Source: Flavobacterium sp. UBA6195 (GTDB lineage Bacteria; Bacteroidota; Bacteroidia; Flavobacteriales; Flavobacteriaceae). From it: a DNA stretch of 44,156 nt. Below are positions 7,844-16,172 of this stretch, in pieces (within the stretch, counting starts at the first letter, position 1; each line of letters begins with the position of its first letter). The translations under genes and the position numbers were made by a program. The notes beneath the pieces were generated by a model. It searched no databases and was not told where the DNA came from. It worked only from the letters and a program-made list of their open reading frames with translations. The stretch is from positions 1 to 44,156 of the forward strand of contig NZ_DITB01000081.1 in NCBI RefSeq assembly GCF_002422095.1, given 5' to 3'.

Positions 7844-9892
7844 ATGATAGTCCTTGACGATTTAGATAAAAAAGCATTAGACCATTTTCGTGGTTATGTA
7901 GTAAAAAAAGATTTAGTAGGTATCATCAAAGGTGGGGCTAACGTTCCGGCTTTTGTATTGGAATATTTATTGGCAAATACCTGTAGCACAGAAGATGAAG
8001 AAAAACTAAAAGAGGGAATGGAAAATGTAAAAACAATTTTACGTGACCATTACATCAATCCCGAAGAAAGTACATTAATTCAATCAAAATTAAAAGAAAA
8101 AGGGAGTTATAAAATTATCGATAAAATATCCGTTGAATTAGATCCTCAAAAAGATAAATATTGGGCAAATATTAGCAATAGTAATATTAGAAAAGCAAAC
8201 ATCAGTGATGAGTTAGTAACAAGTCATGAAAAGTTGCTTTTAGGAGGTATTTGGGCAATTATAGATATGGAATACGACCCAATGATAACAGTAGGTTCAA
8301 CTGTTTTCCCATTTGTGGTAAAAGAGATTAGACCAATTCAACTATCATCGTTTGACAACAGTAAAATTTCCGATAAAAGAAAAGAATTCACAACAGAGGA
8401 ATGGAAAAAATTATTACTACGTAGTGCTGGATATGAACCCTATAGCGAAGGATTAGATGAAAGAAAGCTAAACCTATTACTTTGCCGTTTAATTCCATTA
8501 GTAGAAGCCAATTTCAATATGGTAGAATTGGGTCCACGTTCTTCTGGTAAATCATATATCTATAAAGAAATTACACCTTATGCAATTCTAATTTCAGGTG
8601 GACAAGGTTCTGTTGCACAATTATTTGTAAACAATACTTCCGGTCGTGTAGGTGCAGTAGGTTTATGGGATGCCATTTGCTTTGATGAAAGTACAGACAA
8701 GCTTTTCAAAGATAGAGATGCAATTCCATTAATGAAAGATTATATGGAAAGTGGTTCTTTTTCAAGAGCAAAGGGAGGTGAAATTTCTGGTTCAGCTTCA
8801 ATAATCTTAAACGGTAACATTAATCAACCAGTAGAAACGGTCTTACAAACATCGCACTTGTTCAGTCCATTATCAGATGAAGTAAACCACGATACCGCAT
8901 TTTTAGACCGTATCAATTTATTTTTACCAGGATGGGAAATTACTAAATTTAGTCCTCAAAACTTTACAAAGCATTTTGGTTACAGTACAGATTTCTTTTC
9001 AGAAGTATTAAAATCGCAAAGAAAAAAAACCTATTACGATGCGTTAGATAAATATTTCTCTTTGGGCTCACACTTAAAACAACGTGATAGTAAATCTGTA
9101 AGGAGAATCATATCAGGTTTTATAAAACTATTACATCCTGACGGCGAATATACAAAAGAAGACATCAGAGAATACCTAGTAATTGCAATGGAAATGCGTC
9201 GCAGAGTAAAAGAGCAATTAAAACGAATTGGTGGTATGGAATTTTGGGATACTAACTTTTCATATATTGATAAAGAAACACAAGAAGAACATTTTGTTGG
9301 ACTTCCAGAAGAAAAAGGTTCATCTTTAATTGAGGCAAACCCTTTAGCTCCTGGTGTATGTTACACAGCAACAAGTGATGGTGAAAACAATTCCTTAATA
9401 AAAATTGAAGTAGTTGCATTAAAAGGCTCAGGAAAATTAAATATTACTGGAACCAATTCAACCGAAGTAAAAGAAAACATAAAGAACACCTTTAACTATA
9501 TCAGAGCCAACGAAAAAACAATTCTAAACGAACAACATTCATTAGCAAACTATGACTTAAACATTCAAGTAAGTAATATTATGGGAGCTAATATTCACGG
9601 TGGTATTGGTAGTGCTGTATATGTGGCAATAATTTCAGCAATTTATAAGAAGAACCTTAAAGCTGGTTTAGCCGTTTTAGGAAATGTTTCCATTGGTGGA
9701 GCAATAGAAAGAGCTTTAAACTTCGCAGATAAAGTAACATTACTTTCCGAAAACGGAGCAAAAACAGTAATAGTACCAATGGATAACTTATCAGAAATAG
9801 GAACATTACCAACCTCTATTTTAGGTAAAACTGATGTTCCATTTTATGGAAATAGTCAGATGTTATTGCAAAAATCAGTTTTAGGGGAATAA
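7844..9892 (+). CDS. brxL: BREX-1 AAA+/Lon-like protein BrxL
   Basis: A 682-residue BrxL, the AAA+ protein with a Lon-like C-terminal domain that closes type 1 BREX operons and is linked to phage restriction. The N-terminal family start LDDLDKKALDHFRGYVVKK is clear. Walker A GPRSSGKS is at 230-237 and an acidic FDES block is near 278-281. The Lon-like fold covers roughly 540-680, with a candidate serine at 590 (HGGIGSAVYVA). The stretch where Lon carries its catalytic lysine reads GNVSIGGAIERAL, without an obvious lysine, so peptidase activity is doubtful. It starts 12 bp after pglZ. It is the last recognisable core BREX gene here. Confidence 0.92.
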   Translation: MIVLDDLDKKALDHFRGYVVKKDLVGIIKGGANVPAFVLEYLLANTCSTEDEEKLKEGMENVKTILRDHYINPEESTLIQSKLKEKGSYKIIDKISVELDPQKDKYWANISNSNIRKANISDELVTSHEKLLLGGIWAIIDMEYDPMITVGSTVFPFVVKEIRPIQLSSFDNSKISDKRKEFTTEEWKKLLLRSAGYEPYSEGLDERKLNLLLCRLIPLVEANFNMVELGPRSSGKSYIYKEITPYAILISGGQGSVAQLFVNNTSGRVGAVGLWDAICFDESTDKLFKDRDAIPLMKDYMESGSFSRAKGGEISGSASIILNGNINQPVETVLQTSHLFSPLSDEVNHDTAFLDRINLFLPGWEITKFSPQNFTKHFGYSTDFFSEVLKSQRKKTYYDALDKYFSLGSHLKQRDSKSVRRIISGFIKLLHPDGEYTKEDIREYLVIAMEMRRRVKEQLKRIGGMEFWDTNFSYIDKETQEEHFVGLPEEKGSSLIEANPLAPGVCYTATSDGENNSLIKIEVVALKGSGKLNITGTNSTEVKENIKNTFNYIRANEKTILNEQHSLANYDLNIQVSNIMGANIHGGIGSAVYVAIISAIYKKNLKAGLAVLGNVSIGGAIERALNFADKVTLLSENGAKTVIVPMDNLSEIGTLPTSILGKTDVPFYGNSQMLLQKSVLGE

Positions 9893-9912
9893 TTTATATT
9901 ATAAGTTGTAAG

Positions 9913-9931
9913 TAGTTTATTTGATAAACTA
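9913..9931. repeat. Short hairpin after brxL
   Basis: TAGTTTAT (9913-9920) and ATAAACTA (9924-9931) form a perfect 8-bp stem with a 3-base loop, 20 bp after the brxL stop. There is no U-tract, so it is not a classical intrinsic terminator. Confidence 0.4.
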
Positions 9932-9968
9932 TACTATAAAATATATTCCATTCATTTATTAATATATC

Positions 9969-10376
9969 ATGACAAAAGAAGAAACCTACAAAGCGTTTGC
10001 AGAAACAAATTTTATTGTAAAACAAACAAAGGATACATCAATTGTTTTGAAAATTGATGAAACTTCAGATGATTTGCAAACGTTTTTTCCAGGAATTGAA
10101 ACATGGGCATTCATTACAGCTTGGAATCCATTACCGTTGGTTTTAAGTTTAGAAGAAAACAGAAAACGCAATGAAGAACTTGAAAATGAATTAAAAAATA
10201 ACGGATTGCAATACAATCTAGGGCTTGGGGTTTCTGCTGATGGAAATTGGTCAGAAGAATCTTTTTTCCTAATCAATTGCAACAAAGAAACGGCAAAGGA
10301 ATTAGGAAAGAAATTCAACCAATTGGCCATAGTTTATGGTGAAAAAAAGAATACAAATCAATTATTATTTTTATAA
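9969..10376 (+). CDS. DUF3293 family protein
   Basis: A 135-residue soluble protein with the DUF3293 pattern: FITAWNPLPLVLSLEENRKR near 47-66, then a glycine-rich stretch, SEESFFLIN (about 92-100) and a closing AKELGKKFNQLAIVYGE. The family has no established biochemical role. The gene follows brxL after 76 bp and its TAA overlaps the next ATG by one base, so the two downstream genes form a translationally coupled pair. It could be a BREX accessory or an unrelated passenger. Confidence 0.7.
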   Translation: MTKEETYKAFAETNFIVKQTKDTSIVLKIDETSDDLQTFFPGIETWAFITAWNPLPLVLSLEENRKRNEELENELKNNGLQYNLGLGVSADGNWSEESFFLINCNKETAKELGKKFNQLAIVYGEKKNTNQLLFL

Positions 10377-11437
10377 TGGAATTTCAAACAATTAGCAAAG
10401 ACAACATAGCATTCCCATTTGGAAGCTTTAGTTTTTTAGACAGTAATCGTTCATACTTTGTTTTATATTTTGAAAATAAGAGAAATGAAACAACGGATAA
10501 AATTATAAATGAAAACCGTGAGCAATTAGAAAAAGCTTTTGGTGTAAAGAATAGAACTTTTTGTTATTTACCAGATTTTCTGGAACAATTTAAATTAAAA
10601 GTACTACAAGCATCCAATTCCAATGCTTACTGGGATGAAAGGGAAAAAGGAATAATTAAGAAAACAATAGAAGATTTTGATTATAATCGTTTTTACGAGT
10701 ATTTTAAAACAAGTTTTGGCATTCTTCCAGAAATCAAAAACGGTACATTGAATCATATTGGAAACTTTGCGGCCATACCAAAACCTGATGAGGAATCAGT
10801 TTTAGATTTTTTATTGAACATGGCTGATGAGGTTAGCGTTGTAGAAAGACCAAATATTAGTTTTAGTATAAAATATGTCCCTGTTGAAAAAGAAGAAGAG
10901 GAACTAAAAAAAGAAGAGTTCATCCGTAAGATGGACGACTTAATACAAGACATGAAAGGGCATGGTGTTCTACATCTGTTGAGTAATTATATTTTTGAAA
11001 CCCTAGAAGAAAATTTAGAACAGCAAAAAATCAACCAAATAACAAAATTAATCATCTCTAGTGATGGTAATATTTTATTTCCAGAATATAAAGATGTAAT
11101 TTTAAAATTAAGTCATTTGACTAAAACAATTTACATTTTTTACTTACTTCAGCAAGAACCAGTGGCAATTACCAATTTAGAAGACTATAAAAAGGAATTA
11201 ATTGAAATCTACAAAAAGATATCTTATAGAAATGATGTAGATAGCCTGGAAAATTCAATCACAGAGTTGATCAAAGGAAATGCTGAAGGAGTTTACGTCC
11301 ATTTTTCAAGAATTAAATCGGCTATTAATAAATCTTTTGTCAAGAGAATAGCTCCTTTCTATTACATATCGGGTGGAAAAAATGAACCTAGAGAAATAGT
11401 TTTAGAAAAAAAGTACATTGAAAATCAATTAGTTTAA
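10376..11437 (+). CDS. Conserved Bacteroidota protein of unknown function
   Basis: A 353-residue protein with no signal peptide or membrane segment. The N-terminal half is mixed; a charged stretch (EKEEEELKKEEF) lies near 170-182. The C-terminal third has IYIFYLLQQEPVAITNLEDY, EIYKKISYRND, SRIKSAINKSFVKRIAPFYY and a closing YISGGKNEPREIVLEKKY. I recognise this C-terminal pattern from Bacteroidota proteins of unknown role. It may be a helical domain ending in a small beta-hairpin. It is coupled to the DUF3293 gene and ends the defence region. No catalytic motif was found. Confidence 0.6.
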   Translation: MEFQTISKDNIAFPFGSFSFLDSNRSYFVLYFENKRNETTDKIINENREQLEKAFGVKNRTFCYLPDFLEQFKLKVLQASNSNAYWDEREKGIIKKTIEDFDYNRFYEYFKTSFGILPEIKNGTLNHIGNFAAIPKPDEESVLDFLLNMADEVSVVERPNISFSIKYVPVEKEEEELKKEEFIRKMDDLIQDMKGHGVLHLLSNYIFETLEENLEQQKINQITKLIISSDGNILFPEYKDVILKLSHLTKTIYIFYLLQQEPVAITNLEDYKKELIEIYKKISYRNDVDSLENSITELIKGNAEGVYVHFSRIKSAINKSFVKRIAPFYYISGGKNEPREIVLEKKYIENQLV

Positions 11438-11440
11438 AGT

Positions 11441-11454
11441 TTGCAACGTTGCAA
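11441..11454. repeat. Perfect 14-bp palindrome TTGCAACGTTGCAA
   Basis: It starts 3 bp after the stop of the 353-aa gene, where the defence genes end and a secreted-protein gene begins. It may be a protein-binding site or a hairpin. No matching copy was seen at the left end, so it is not supported as an attachment site. Confidence 0.5.
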
Positions 11455-11608
11455 CAATTGAAAGGGCTTTAAAATTTTCAGGAAATTTGACTTATAATTT
11501 TTAAATCAAATTTTTATGAAATTGCTTTTCAATAATTTAGTGTTGCAAACAAACAACTGCTATAAACGCAATTTCATATGGATTATAGTAACTAATAATT
11601 ATTTACAT

Positions 11609-12115
11609 ATGAAAAACAATGCTTTTATTTTAATGGTCTTTACTTTAGTGGTGGGAAATTTAACATCTTCTTTTGCTCAAGAAACGTTTCCTAATTATCA
11701 AGTTGGTATCCAAACCTCATTCCCTATAGGTGGTTTGAGCGCAAAAGCAAATATTACAGAAACACATTCAGCACAAGCAGTTGTCGGTATTTTTGGACCA
11801 GTAAGTTCTTATTTTGGACGTTATTTATATAATTTTGATAATAATGAGTCTAATTGGGGTTTATCTTATCGTCCTTATTTATATAGTCAAGCAGGTTATT
11901 ATGTTTACGATTTAGGCAGTACGTATAATGTTGATATAGATAAAGAAACTAATTTTGGTTTCGGTTTTGGTGGAGGAATAGAATGGCACATGAAAGAGTA
12001 TTTTAATAACCTTAAATTTAATCTAGAAGTTGGCTACAACAAAGTAGATTTTGAATACTACAAATTCAAAACAATAGCAATTGGTGTGGGTATGCACTAC
12101 CAGTTTAATCTATAA
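11609..12115 (+). CDS. Small outer-membrane beta-barrel protein
   Basis: A 168-residue exported protein from the ATG at 11609, with a signal peptide (MKNNAFILMVFTLVVGNL, then TSSFA; cleavage probably after FAQ). The mature part is made of alternating strands rich in Gly, Tyr and Phe (FGFGFGGGIEWHM, KFNLEVGYNKVDFEYY) and ends in GVGMHYQFNL, typical of an 8-stranded barrel. The frame is open for 31 more codons, but that extension would put a hydrophilic tail before the signal peptide, so the internal ATG is preferred. Function unknown; structural or adhesion roles are possible. Confidence 0.7.
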   Translation: MKNNAFILMVFTLVVGNLTSSFAQETFPNYQVGIQTSFPIGGLSAKANITETHSAQAVVGIFGPVSSYFGRYLYNFDNNESNWGLSYRPYLYSQAGYYVYDLGSTYNVDIDKETNFGFGFGGGIEWHMKEYFNNLKFNLEVGYNKVDFEYYKFKTIAIGVGMHYQFNL

Positions 12116-12149
12116 ACGTGTATTAAATATTATAAAATTGACATTCAAT

Positions 12150-12176
12150 GCAACCTCGATATAATTAGGTTGCTTT
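12150..12176 (+). terminator. Hairpin with short T-run after the barrel gene
   Basis: GCAACCT (12150-12156) and AGGTTGC (12167-12173) form a 7-bp stem with a 10-base loop followed by TTT. It lies 34 bp after the stop. A weak intrinsic terminator is likely. Confidence 0.5.
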
Positions 12177-12211
12177 GATTATCAAATAAAAATAATTAAT
12201 TACTATTCATT

Positions 12212-12556
12212 ATGTCAAACTTCAATCTAATAAAATCATTTCTTTACGATGTCAACGATTACGTAAGTTTTAAACTTTTAAAAGAACGTATGATTGCCAA
12301 TGATGAAGCAACTTGTTTTGCTCAGTTAATAAAGGAACAAGGATATTACAAGTATCTACTAACATGGCATGTCGATGGTAAATACATTGGTGACTATGTA
12401 AAAGTTTTTGAACCAACAGAGGAAAATATTAAAATTTTCAATGAGGGATGTAAAATCCTAGCCGAAAGATTAGAAATTTACATTACAACTAACGATGAAG
12501 CTAAAGTACCCATGTATCCTCCAGCTTTCGGAGTGTTAACTCACGTACTTAATTAA
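12212..12556 (+). CDS. Small unknown protein
   Basis: A 114-residue soluble protein that I do not recognise. It has helical segments (KLLKERMIANDEATCFAQLI) and a central YYKYLLTWHVDGKYIGDYVK that looks like two strands. No signal peptide or membrane segment. It stands alone between the barrel gene's terminator and the structured leader at 12.6 kb. Coding is supported by normal residue composition over the full length and a clean ATG and TAA. Confidence 0.55.
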   Translation: MSNFNLIKSFLYDVNDYVSFKLLKERMIANDEATCFAQLIKEQGYYKYLLTWHVDGKYIGDYVKVFEPTEENIKIFNEGCKILAERLEIYITTNDEAKVPMYPPAFGVLTHVLN

Positions 12557-12594
12557 ATTTGCATATCTCAAAAATTTTCTTTAATTATGTACCC

Positions 12595-12748
12595 AGCATC
12601 CAGATAGCCTTCGGGCTAGCCAACCGATCAACTCACGACACGGTGGCCTAGTATGCGGAACAGTCGTTCAAATGTGTTGAGAAACCACAATTCTTTTACC
12701 GTTTTGATGCGACATAACAACTTTTGTTTAATTTTTAATTTGTTATGT
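12595..12748 (+). promoter_or_regulatory. GC-richer structured leader before the 12.75-17.08 kb operon
   Basis: This non-coding stretch is clearly less AT-rich than its surroundings. TAGCC-TTCG-GGCTA (12605-12618) is a stem with a UUCG tetraloop, a very stable RNA hairpin. Next, GCCAACC and GGTGGC (about 12619-12651) can pair. Finally ACATAACAA (12712-12720) and TTGTTATGT (12740-12748) are perfect complements ending one base before the ATG at 12750, where pairing could hide the start. It may be a 5' leader controlling the operon or a separate small RNA. No known riboswitch was recognised. Confidence 0.4.
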
Positions 12749-12749
12749 T

Positions 12750-13040
12750 ATGCTAAATTATGCAGTAGTACAAAGCCAATGGAAAACACATTTCCATTCC
12801 CTTCATGATGAAAAACTCATCGAAGCATTCAATCAGGAAACCCAAAAAAAAGGCTGGACAACAGCTAGAACTTATTTCCTGAAATCCTGTATTTCGGAAA
12901 TGTTGGAACGGAAATGGAACCTCAATTCATGCGTTGAATTCCATCAAAACGGCACAGTAAAATCCGTGTCATTACAAAATCCAATTCAGTTAGTAAATCA
13001 AACCGTTATCTTAAAATCGCATCAAAATGAAAACAACTAG
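12750..13040 (+). CDS. Small unknown protein, first gene of an eight-gene run
   Basis: A 96-residue soluble protein. The N-terminal 60 residues look helical (SLHDEKLIEAFNQETQKKGW, ARTYFLKSCISEMLERKWN) and the rest is a short beta tail. Not recognised. Its last 14 bases overlap the next gene, so the two are probably translated together and may act together. The start is one base after the inverted repeat 12712-12748. Confidence 0.6.
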   Translation: MLNYAVVQSQWKTHFHSLHDEKLIEAFNQETQKKGWTTARTYFLKSCISEMLERKWNLNSCVEFHQNGTVKSVSLQNPIQLVNQTVILKSHQNENN

Positions 13041-13836
13041 TATCCACTTTATTAGCTTACATCACAATCCAGTTCATAACAATACACACAAAGAATATAA
13101 AATCTTTGGTGCGCAACACGTCATCATCCAAAAAACAAACGTAAGTCTTAGCGATATTGCGTTTGATAAAACACATCCTGTATTTTTAGAAATACAACAC
13201 GACCAACTTACCACACTTTTAGATTGGACCAATTGTAAGCCATACGAAATTTGGTATTTCAATGAAAAGTTGGAATTCACAGGAAAAGCTTTCAGTATCG
13301 GAGAGGCTTCAGGTAGTTTTATCATCCAAACACAAGCAAAATACATTTTGCTATGGAATTCGGAACTAAATACCAAAACAAGTGAGTATTTAGCCAATTT
13401 CCGTTGCTCATATTTCGAATGGCAAGAGACAGCCGAACACCAATTCACAAGTCAAAATTTTAGTACGCATTATGGTAGATTTCCTTATGTGATTATCAAA
13501 CAGGAAAATTCACCATGTTTTACACAAATTCCGGTTCACATCAATCCAGTTTCAAATGCATTACCAGGTATTTCGATTGTTATAAATGCAGAAGTAGAAA
13601 TGTCAGCAGAGGAAATAGAACAAATCATAGTTGAACATGTCGCTTTGGTACAACAAAAAGAAAGTGAAAAACAAAATAGAAAAGTAAAAGTGGCTTTAGT
13701 CATTAATGCAAACAAAGCCTACTATTTTGAACAAGATAAAGAACCAACACTAAATAGTATTCCTTCGGGTGGTGTTCTTTTAGATGTAGAAGGAAAGATT
13801 ATTGCAAAAAATACTGAGCATTACAACCAACTGTAA
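13027..13836 (+). CDS. Unknown 269-residue protein
   Basis: A soluble, mostly beta-rich protein without signal peptide, not recognised. The N-terminal part has many Tyr/Trp positions (CKPYEIWYFNEKLEFTGK, YILLWNSEL). A helical stretch rich in Glu and Gln lies at about 193-220 (SAEEIEQIIVEHVALVQQKE). The end reads SGGVLLDVEGKIIAKN. It overlaps the upstream gene by 14 bases and is followed by the 127-aa gene after 15 bp. The partly helical, partly beta layout would fit an assembly or adaptor protein, but no function can be assigned. Confidence 0.6.
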   Translation: MKTTSIHFISLHHNPVHNNTHKEYKIFGAQHVIIQKTNVSLSDIAFDKTHPVFLEIQHDQLTTLLDWTNCKPYEIWYFNEKLEFTGKAFSIGEASGSFIIQTQAKYILLWNSELNTKTSEYLANFRCSYFEWQETAEHQFTSQNFSTHYGRFPYVIIKQENSPCFTQIPVHINPVSNALPGISIVINAEVEMSAEEIEQIIVEHVALVQQKESEKQNRKVKVALVINANKAYYFEQDKEPTLNSIPSGGVLLDVEGKIIAKNTEHYNQL

Positions 13837-13851
13837 AAAGCATATCAACAT

Positions 13852-14235
13852 ATGGCAACAGTAACTGAAGAAAAAATTGATATCGCTCCAGAACTTCTGG
13901 AGCAAATCAACACCCAAGAGGAGAAACAAGTAATTGTGCATGCAACAGCAATAGGAATACCAAACTATCATACCATTCGTGTATGGCCAACCATTTATTT
14001 GATTCCGAAAGGAACTTCGCTTAAATGTAAATTATTGCATCATTTTAATATCGTAATGTATCCCAAATGGCAACCAATTGGACCATCTGGTCAACATAAT
14101 TTTACCTTATTGTTTGAAGGATTACCTGCCGATTGTACCACTTTTGATATTGTAGAAATTATTGATGAAGAAGGAGCATTTGAGTACAGAAACATGCCAA
14201 GAAACGAATCTGATGTGTATCATGTAACATTTTAA
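13852..14235 (+). CDS. Unknown 127-residue beta-rich protein
   Basis: After a short N-terminal helix (ELLEQINTQEEKQ) the protein is a beta-rich domain: HATAIGIPNYHTIRVWPTIY, then LLHHFNIVMYPKWQPIG, FTLLFEGLPADCTTFDIVEI and a closing RNESDVYHVTF. The FTLLFEGLPADC and RNxSDVY elements look like a conserved Bacteroidota family, but I cannot name it. It starts 15 bp after its upstream neighbour and ends 2 bp before the next ATG, so it belongs to the same transcription unit. Cytoplasmic by sequence. Confidence 0.6.
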   Translation: MATVTEEKIDIAPELLEQINTQEEKQVIVHATAIGIPNYHTIRVWPTIYLIPKGTSLKCKLLHHFNIVMYPKWQPIGPSGQHNFTLLFEGLPADCTTFDIVEIIDEEGAFEYRNMPRNESDVYHVTF

Positions 14236-14237
14236 GT

Positions 14238-15044
14238 ATGAACTGCGAGTATTTAGCATATAAACCAAAAGAAGTAACTCCAGGTATTTGGTTACCTGAA
14301 GATGGTATTGATTATCATTCAAAATACACTTCTGTGAAAAAATACAACCCAGATGGTTTACTTTTTTATGAAATTAAAAACGGTTATGAAGAGAAAACAG
14401 TCTTTATGGATTTATTGCCAACGGCAAAGCTGATGCATCATATGTTCAGTTATTTGGAAAAGAAAATAATGTATCACTATGAAAAAGGAGGTATTTTAAA
14501 GAAAACGACTTTCATTTCTTACAGTGATAATTTTGAAGTGGAGCATACAGAAATGAATTTTTTTTATGAAAACGACAGTACCATTTGTCTACATTTCTTA
14601 TACGACAAACCTTCGTATTATGATAAAACAACGTTTATAAAAGACAAAAAAATAGTCGAATATTGGAATGATGATAAAAGACCTTACCTGAGATATGAAT
14701 ATCATTATGATAATGATAAACTAATGACTTTGGTCGAATTTGAATTACCATCCAACCGAATTAAACAATTTTGGGAACACAAGTACGATAGTAATGACAA
14801 TTGTATCGAGATGCAACGTTTCAATTATAAAAAAGAACCAGAGCATTGTTGGTTGTATTTTTTCGACGAATACAACAACTGCATCAAAGAACAAATGGTA
14901 TTCGGTACTTCAAAAAGATTAGTTGAAGATATCAATTTCATACATGAATATGAATATGATGGTAATTGGAAAAGGAAAGTAATTTATAAAAATGGTAGTA
15001 TTCAATATTTCGTTGATAATAAAACAAACCTACTCATCAAATAA
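14238..15044 (+). CDS. Unknown protein with YD/MORN-like aromatic repeats
   Basis: A 268-residue protein without signal peptide. Repeated short strand pairs are rich in Tyr, Asp and Lys: MYHYEKGGILKKTTF, YEYHYDNDKLMTLVEF, HKYDSNDNCIEMQRF, YFFDEYNNCIKEQMVF, HEYEYDGNWKRKVIY. These resemble YD/RHS-type or MORN-type hairpins that stack into a solenoid or shell. Such repeats are found in toxin shells and in immunity-like or peptidoglycan-associated proteins, but no toxin domain is present. It lies 2 bp after the 127-aa gene and 18 bp before a secreted-protein gene. Role unknown. Confidence 0.55.
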   Translation: MNCEYLAYKPKEVTPGIWLPEDGIDYHSKYTSVKKYNPDGLLFYEIKNGYEEKTVFMDLLPTAKLMHHMFSYLEKKIMYHYEKGGILKKTTFISYSDNFEVEHTEMNFFYENDSTICLHFLYDKPSYYDKTTFIKDKKIVEYWNDDKRPYLRYEYHYDNDKLMTLVEFELPSNRIKQFWEHKYDSNDNCIEMQRFNYKKEPEHCWLYFFDEYNNCIKEQMVFGTSKRLVEDINFIHEYEYDGNWKRKVIYKNGSIQYFVDNKTNLLIK

Positions 15045-15062
15045 TAAAACAAACATTTTGTA

Positions 15063-15563
15063 ATGAAAACTATTTACATTTTAATAGCACTAGTAATTCA
15101 TGTAATAACTTTTGCACAGGACAACAATTCTATTTTCGGGGCGGTTCAAGTAACCTACAGCAGTCATAACAACAAAGAAGATAGTTATTATTCTTATGAG
15201 AATGAGAGGTATTTACTTTGGGAAGAGTCCAATGGGAATATTGATTTTGCTAATGTAATTTTAGTTCAAAACTCACACAGTATGGGAAGTGTAACAAATA
15301 TTAAAGTAGATAAGGTAAACCAATTCCATACGATTTATTATTTTGATTGGAAGTATTCCAATAGTTATGATGAAGTAAAAGGAGTGGCTAATGTTAAATT
15401 TGAAATACATAAAAGAAAAGGAGTGGAAGAATATGACCAATCTGTTGTTGCTATTACCGATTCAAACGGATTAAACACTTTGTACAAAGGAAATTTAGTG
15501 TATTACAAAAACGAATTCATATTCCATTATAATTTAAAAAAAGCAATTGATAATCAAAAATAA
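15063..15563 (+). CDS. Small secreted protein of unknown function
   Basis: A 166-residue protein with a signal peptide (MKTIYILIALVIHVITFAQ, cleavage after FAQ). The mature part is beta-rich with many Asn, Ser and Tyr, including YYFDWKYSNSYDEVKGVANV. It precedes the CHAP peptidase gene by 4 bp and probably acts with it in the periplasm. Not recognised as a family member; a structural or inhibitor role would be a guess. Confidence 0.6.
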   Translation: MKTIYILIALVIHVITFAQDNNSIFGAVQVTYSSHNNKEDSYYSYENERYLLWEESNGNIDFANVILVQNSHSMGSVTNIKVDKVNQFHTIYYFDWKYSNSYDEVKGVANVKFEIHKRKGVEEYDQSVVAITDSNGLNTLYKGNLVYYKNEFIFHYNLKKAIDNQK

Positions 15564-15567
15564 GAAG

Positions 15568-16167
15568 ATGAAAATAAATAGAATTTTAAGAGCGGCAGTC
15601 ATTGCAGTGATGTGTTTAGCTGTAGTAGTAATGTTAAAATGCATTACAAAAAAATACATTTTAAACCAGCCAAAAGTAGGGGATAAAATAGACAGTTTCA
15701 ATAACATTCCAGTGTATTACAATGGCAGTACAGATACCAATTTAGGAAGAAATCGTAGCGCAGAAGGCTACAATTACGGACTTAAATACCAATGCGTAGA
15801 GTTTGTAAAACGCTACTATTACGACCACTTAAACCACAAAATGCCAAATACGTTCGGTCACGTAAAAGATTTTTATAATCCAAATCTGAAAGACAACGAA
15901 CGCAATTCCGACAGAAATTTGCTTCAGTTTTCCAATCCAAGTAACACAAAACCAAAAATCAATGACATTCTCATTTTTGATGCCAATAGCTTTAACCCTT
16001 ATGGTCACGTAGCCATAGTTTCTAACGTAACAAATGACGAAATCGAAATTATCCAACAAAATCCAGGACGTTTTGGAAGTTCAAGGGAAACCATTAGTTT
16101 GATGCAAGTAAATAACAAATGGGAATTAGACAAAGCATCTATTTTAGGTTGGTTACGTAAAAACTAA
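15568..16167 (+). CDS. Membrane-anchored CHAP-domain amidohydrolase
   Basis: A 199-residue protein from the ATG at 15568; an in-frame TTG at 15547 lies inside the upstream gene and is less likely. One N-terminal membrane helix (about 6-24) anchors a periplasmic CHAP domain. The catalytic Cys76 sits in YQCVEFVKRYYYDHL, His147 in YGHVAIVS, and a third polar residue in EIEIIQQNPG (158-166). CHAP enzymes cleave peptidoglycan cross-links or stems, and some act on glutathionylspermidine-type amides. With the secreted neighbour it may remodel the wall or act as an effector. The sirtuin gene starts 5 bp downstream. Confidence 0.8.
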   Translation: MKINRILRAAVIAVMCLAVVVMLKCITKKYILNQPKVGDKIDSFNNIPVYYNGSTDTNLGRNRSAEGYNYGLKYQCVEFVKRYYYDHLNHKMPNTFGHVKDFYNPNLKDNERNSDRNLLQFSNPSNTKPKINDILIFDANSFNPYGHVAIVSNVTNDEIEIIQQNPGRFGSSRETISLMQVNNKWELDKASILGWLRKN

Positions 16168-16172
16168 AAAAT

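Noticed and set aside
11441..11454. Attachment site of an integrated defence island
   Set aside because: No tRNA gene, no integrase and no second copy of the palindrome within the window.
12595..12700. tRNA or known riboswitch in the GC-richer leader
   Set aside because: No cloverleaf with a TTCNANNC arm, no CCA-side pairing and no recognised aptamer consensus.
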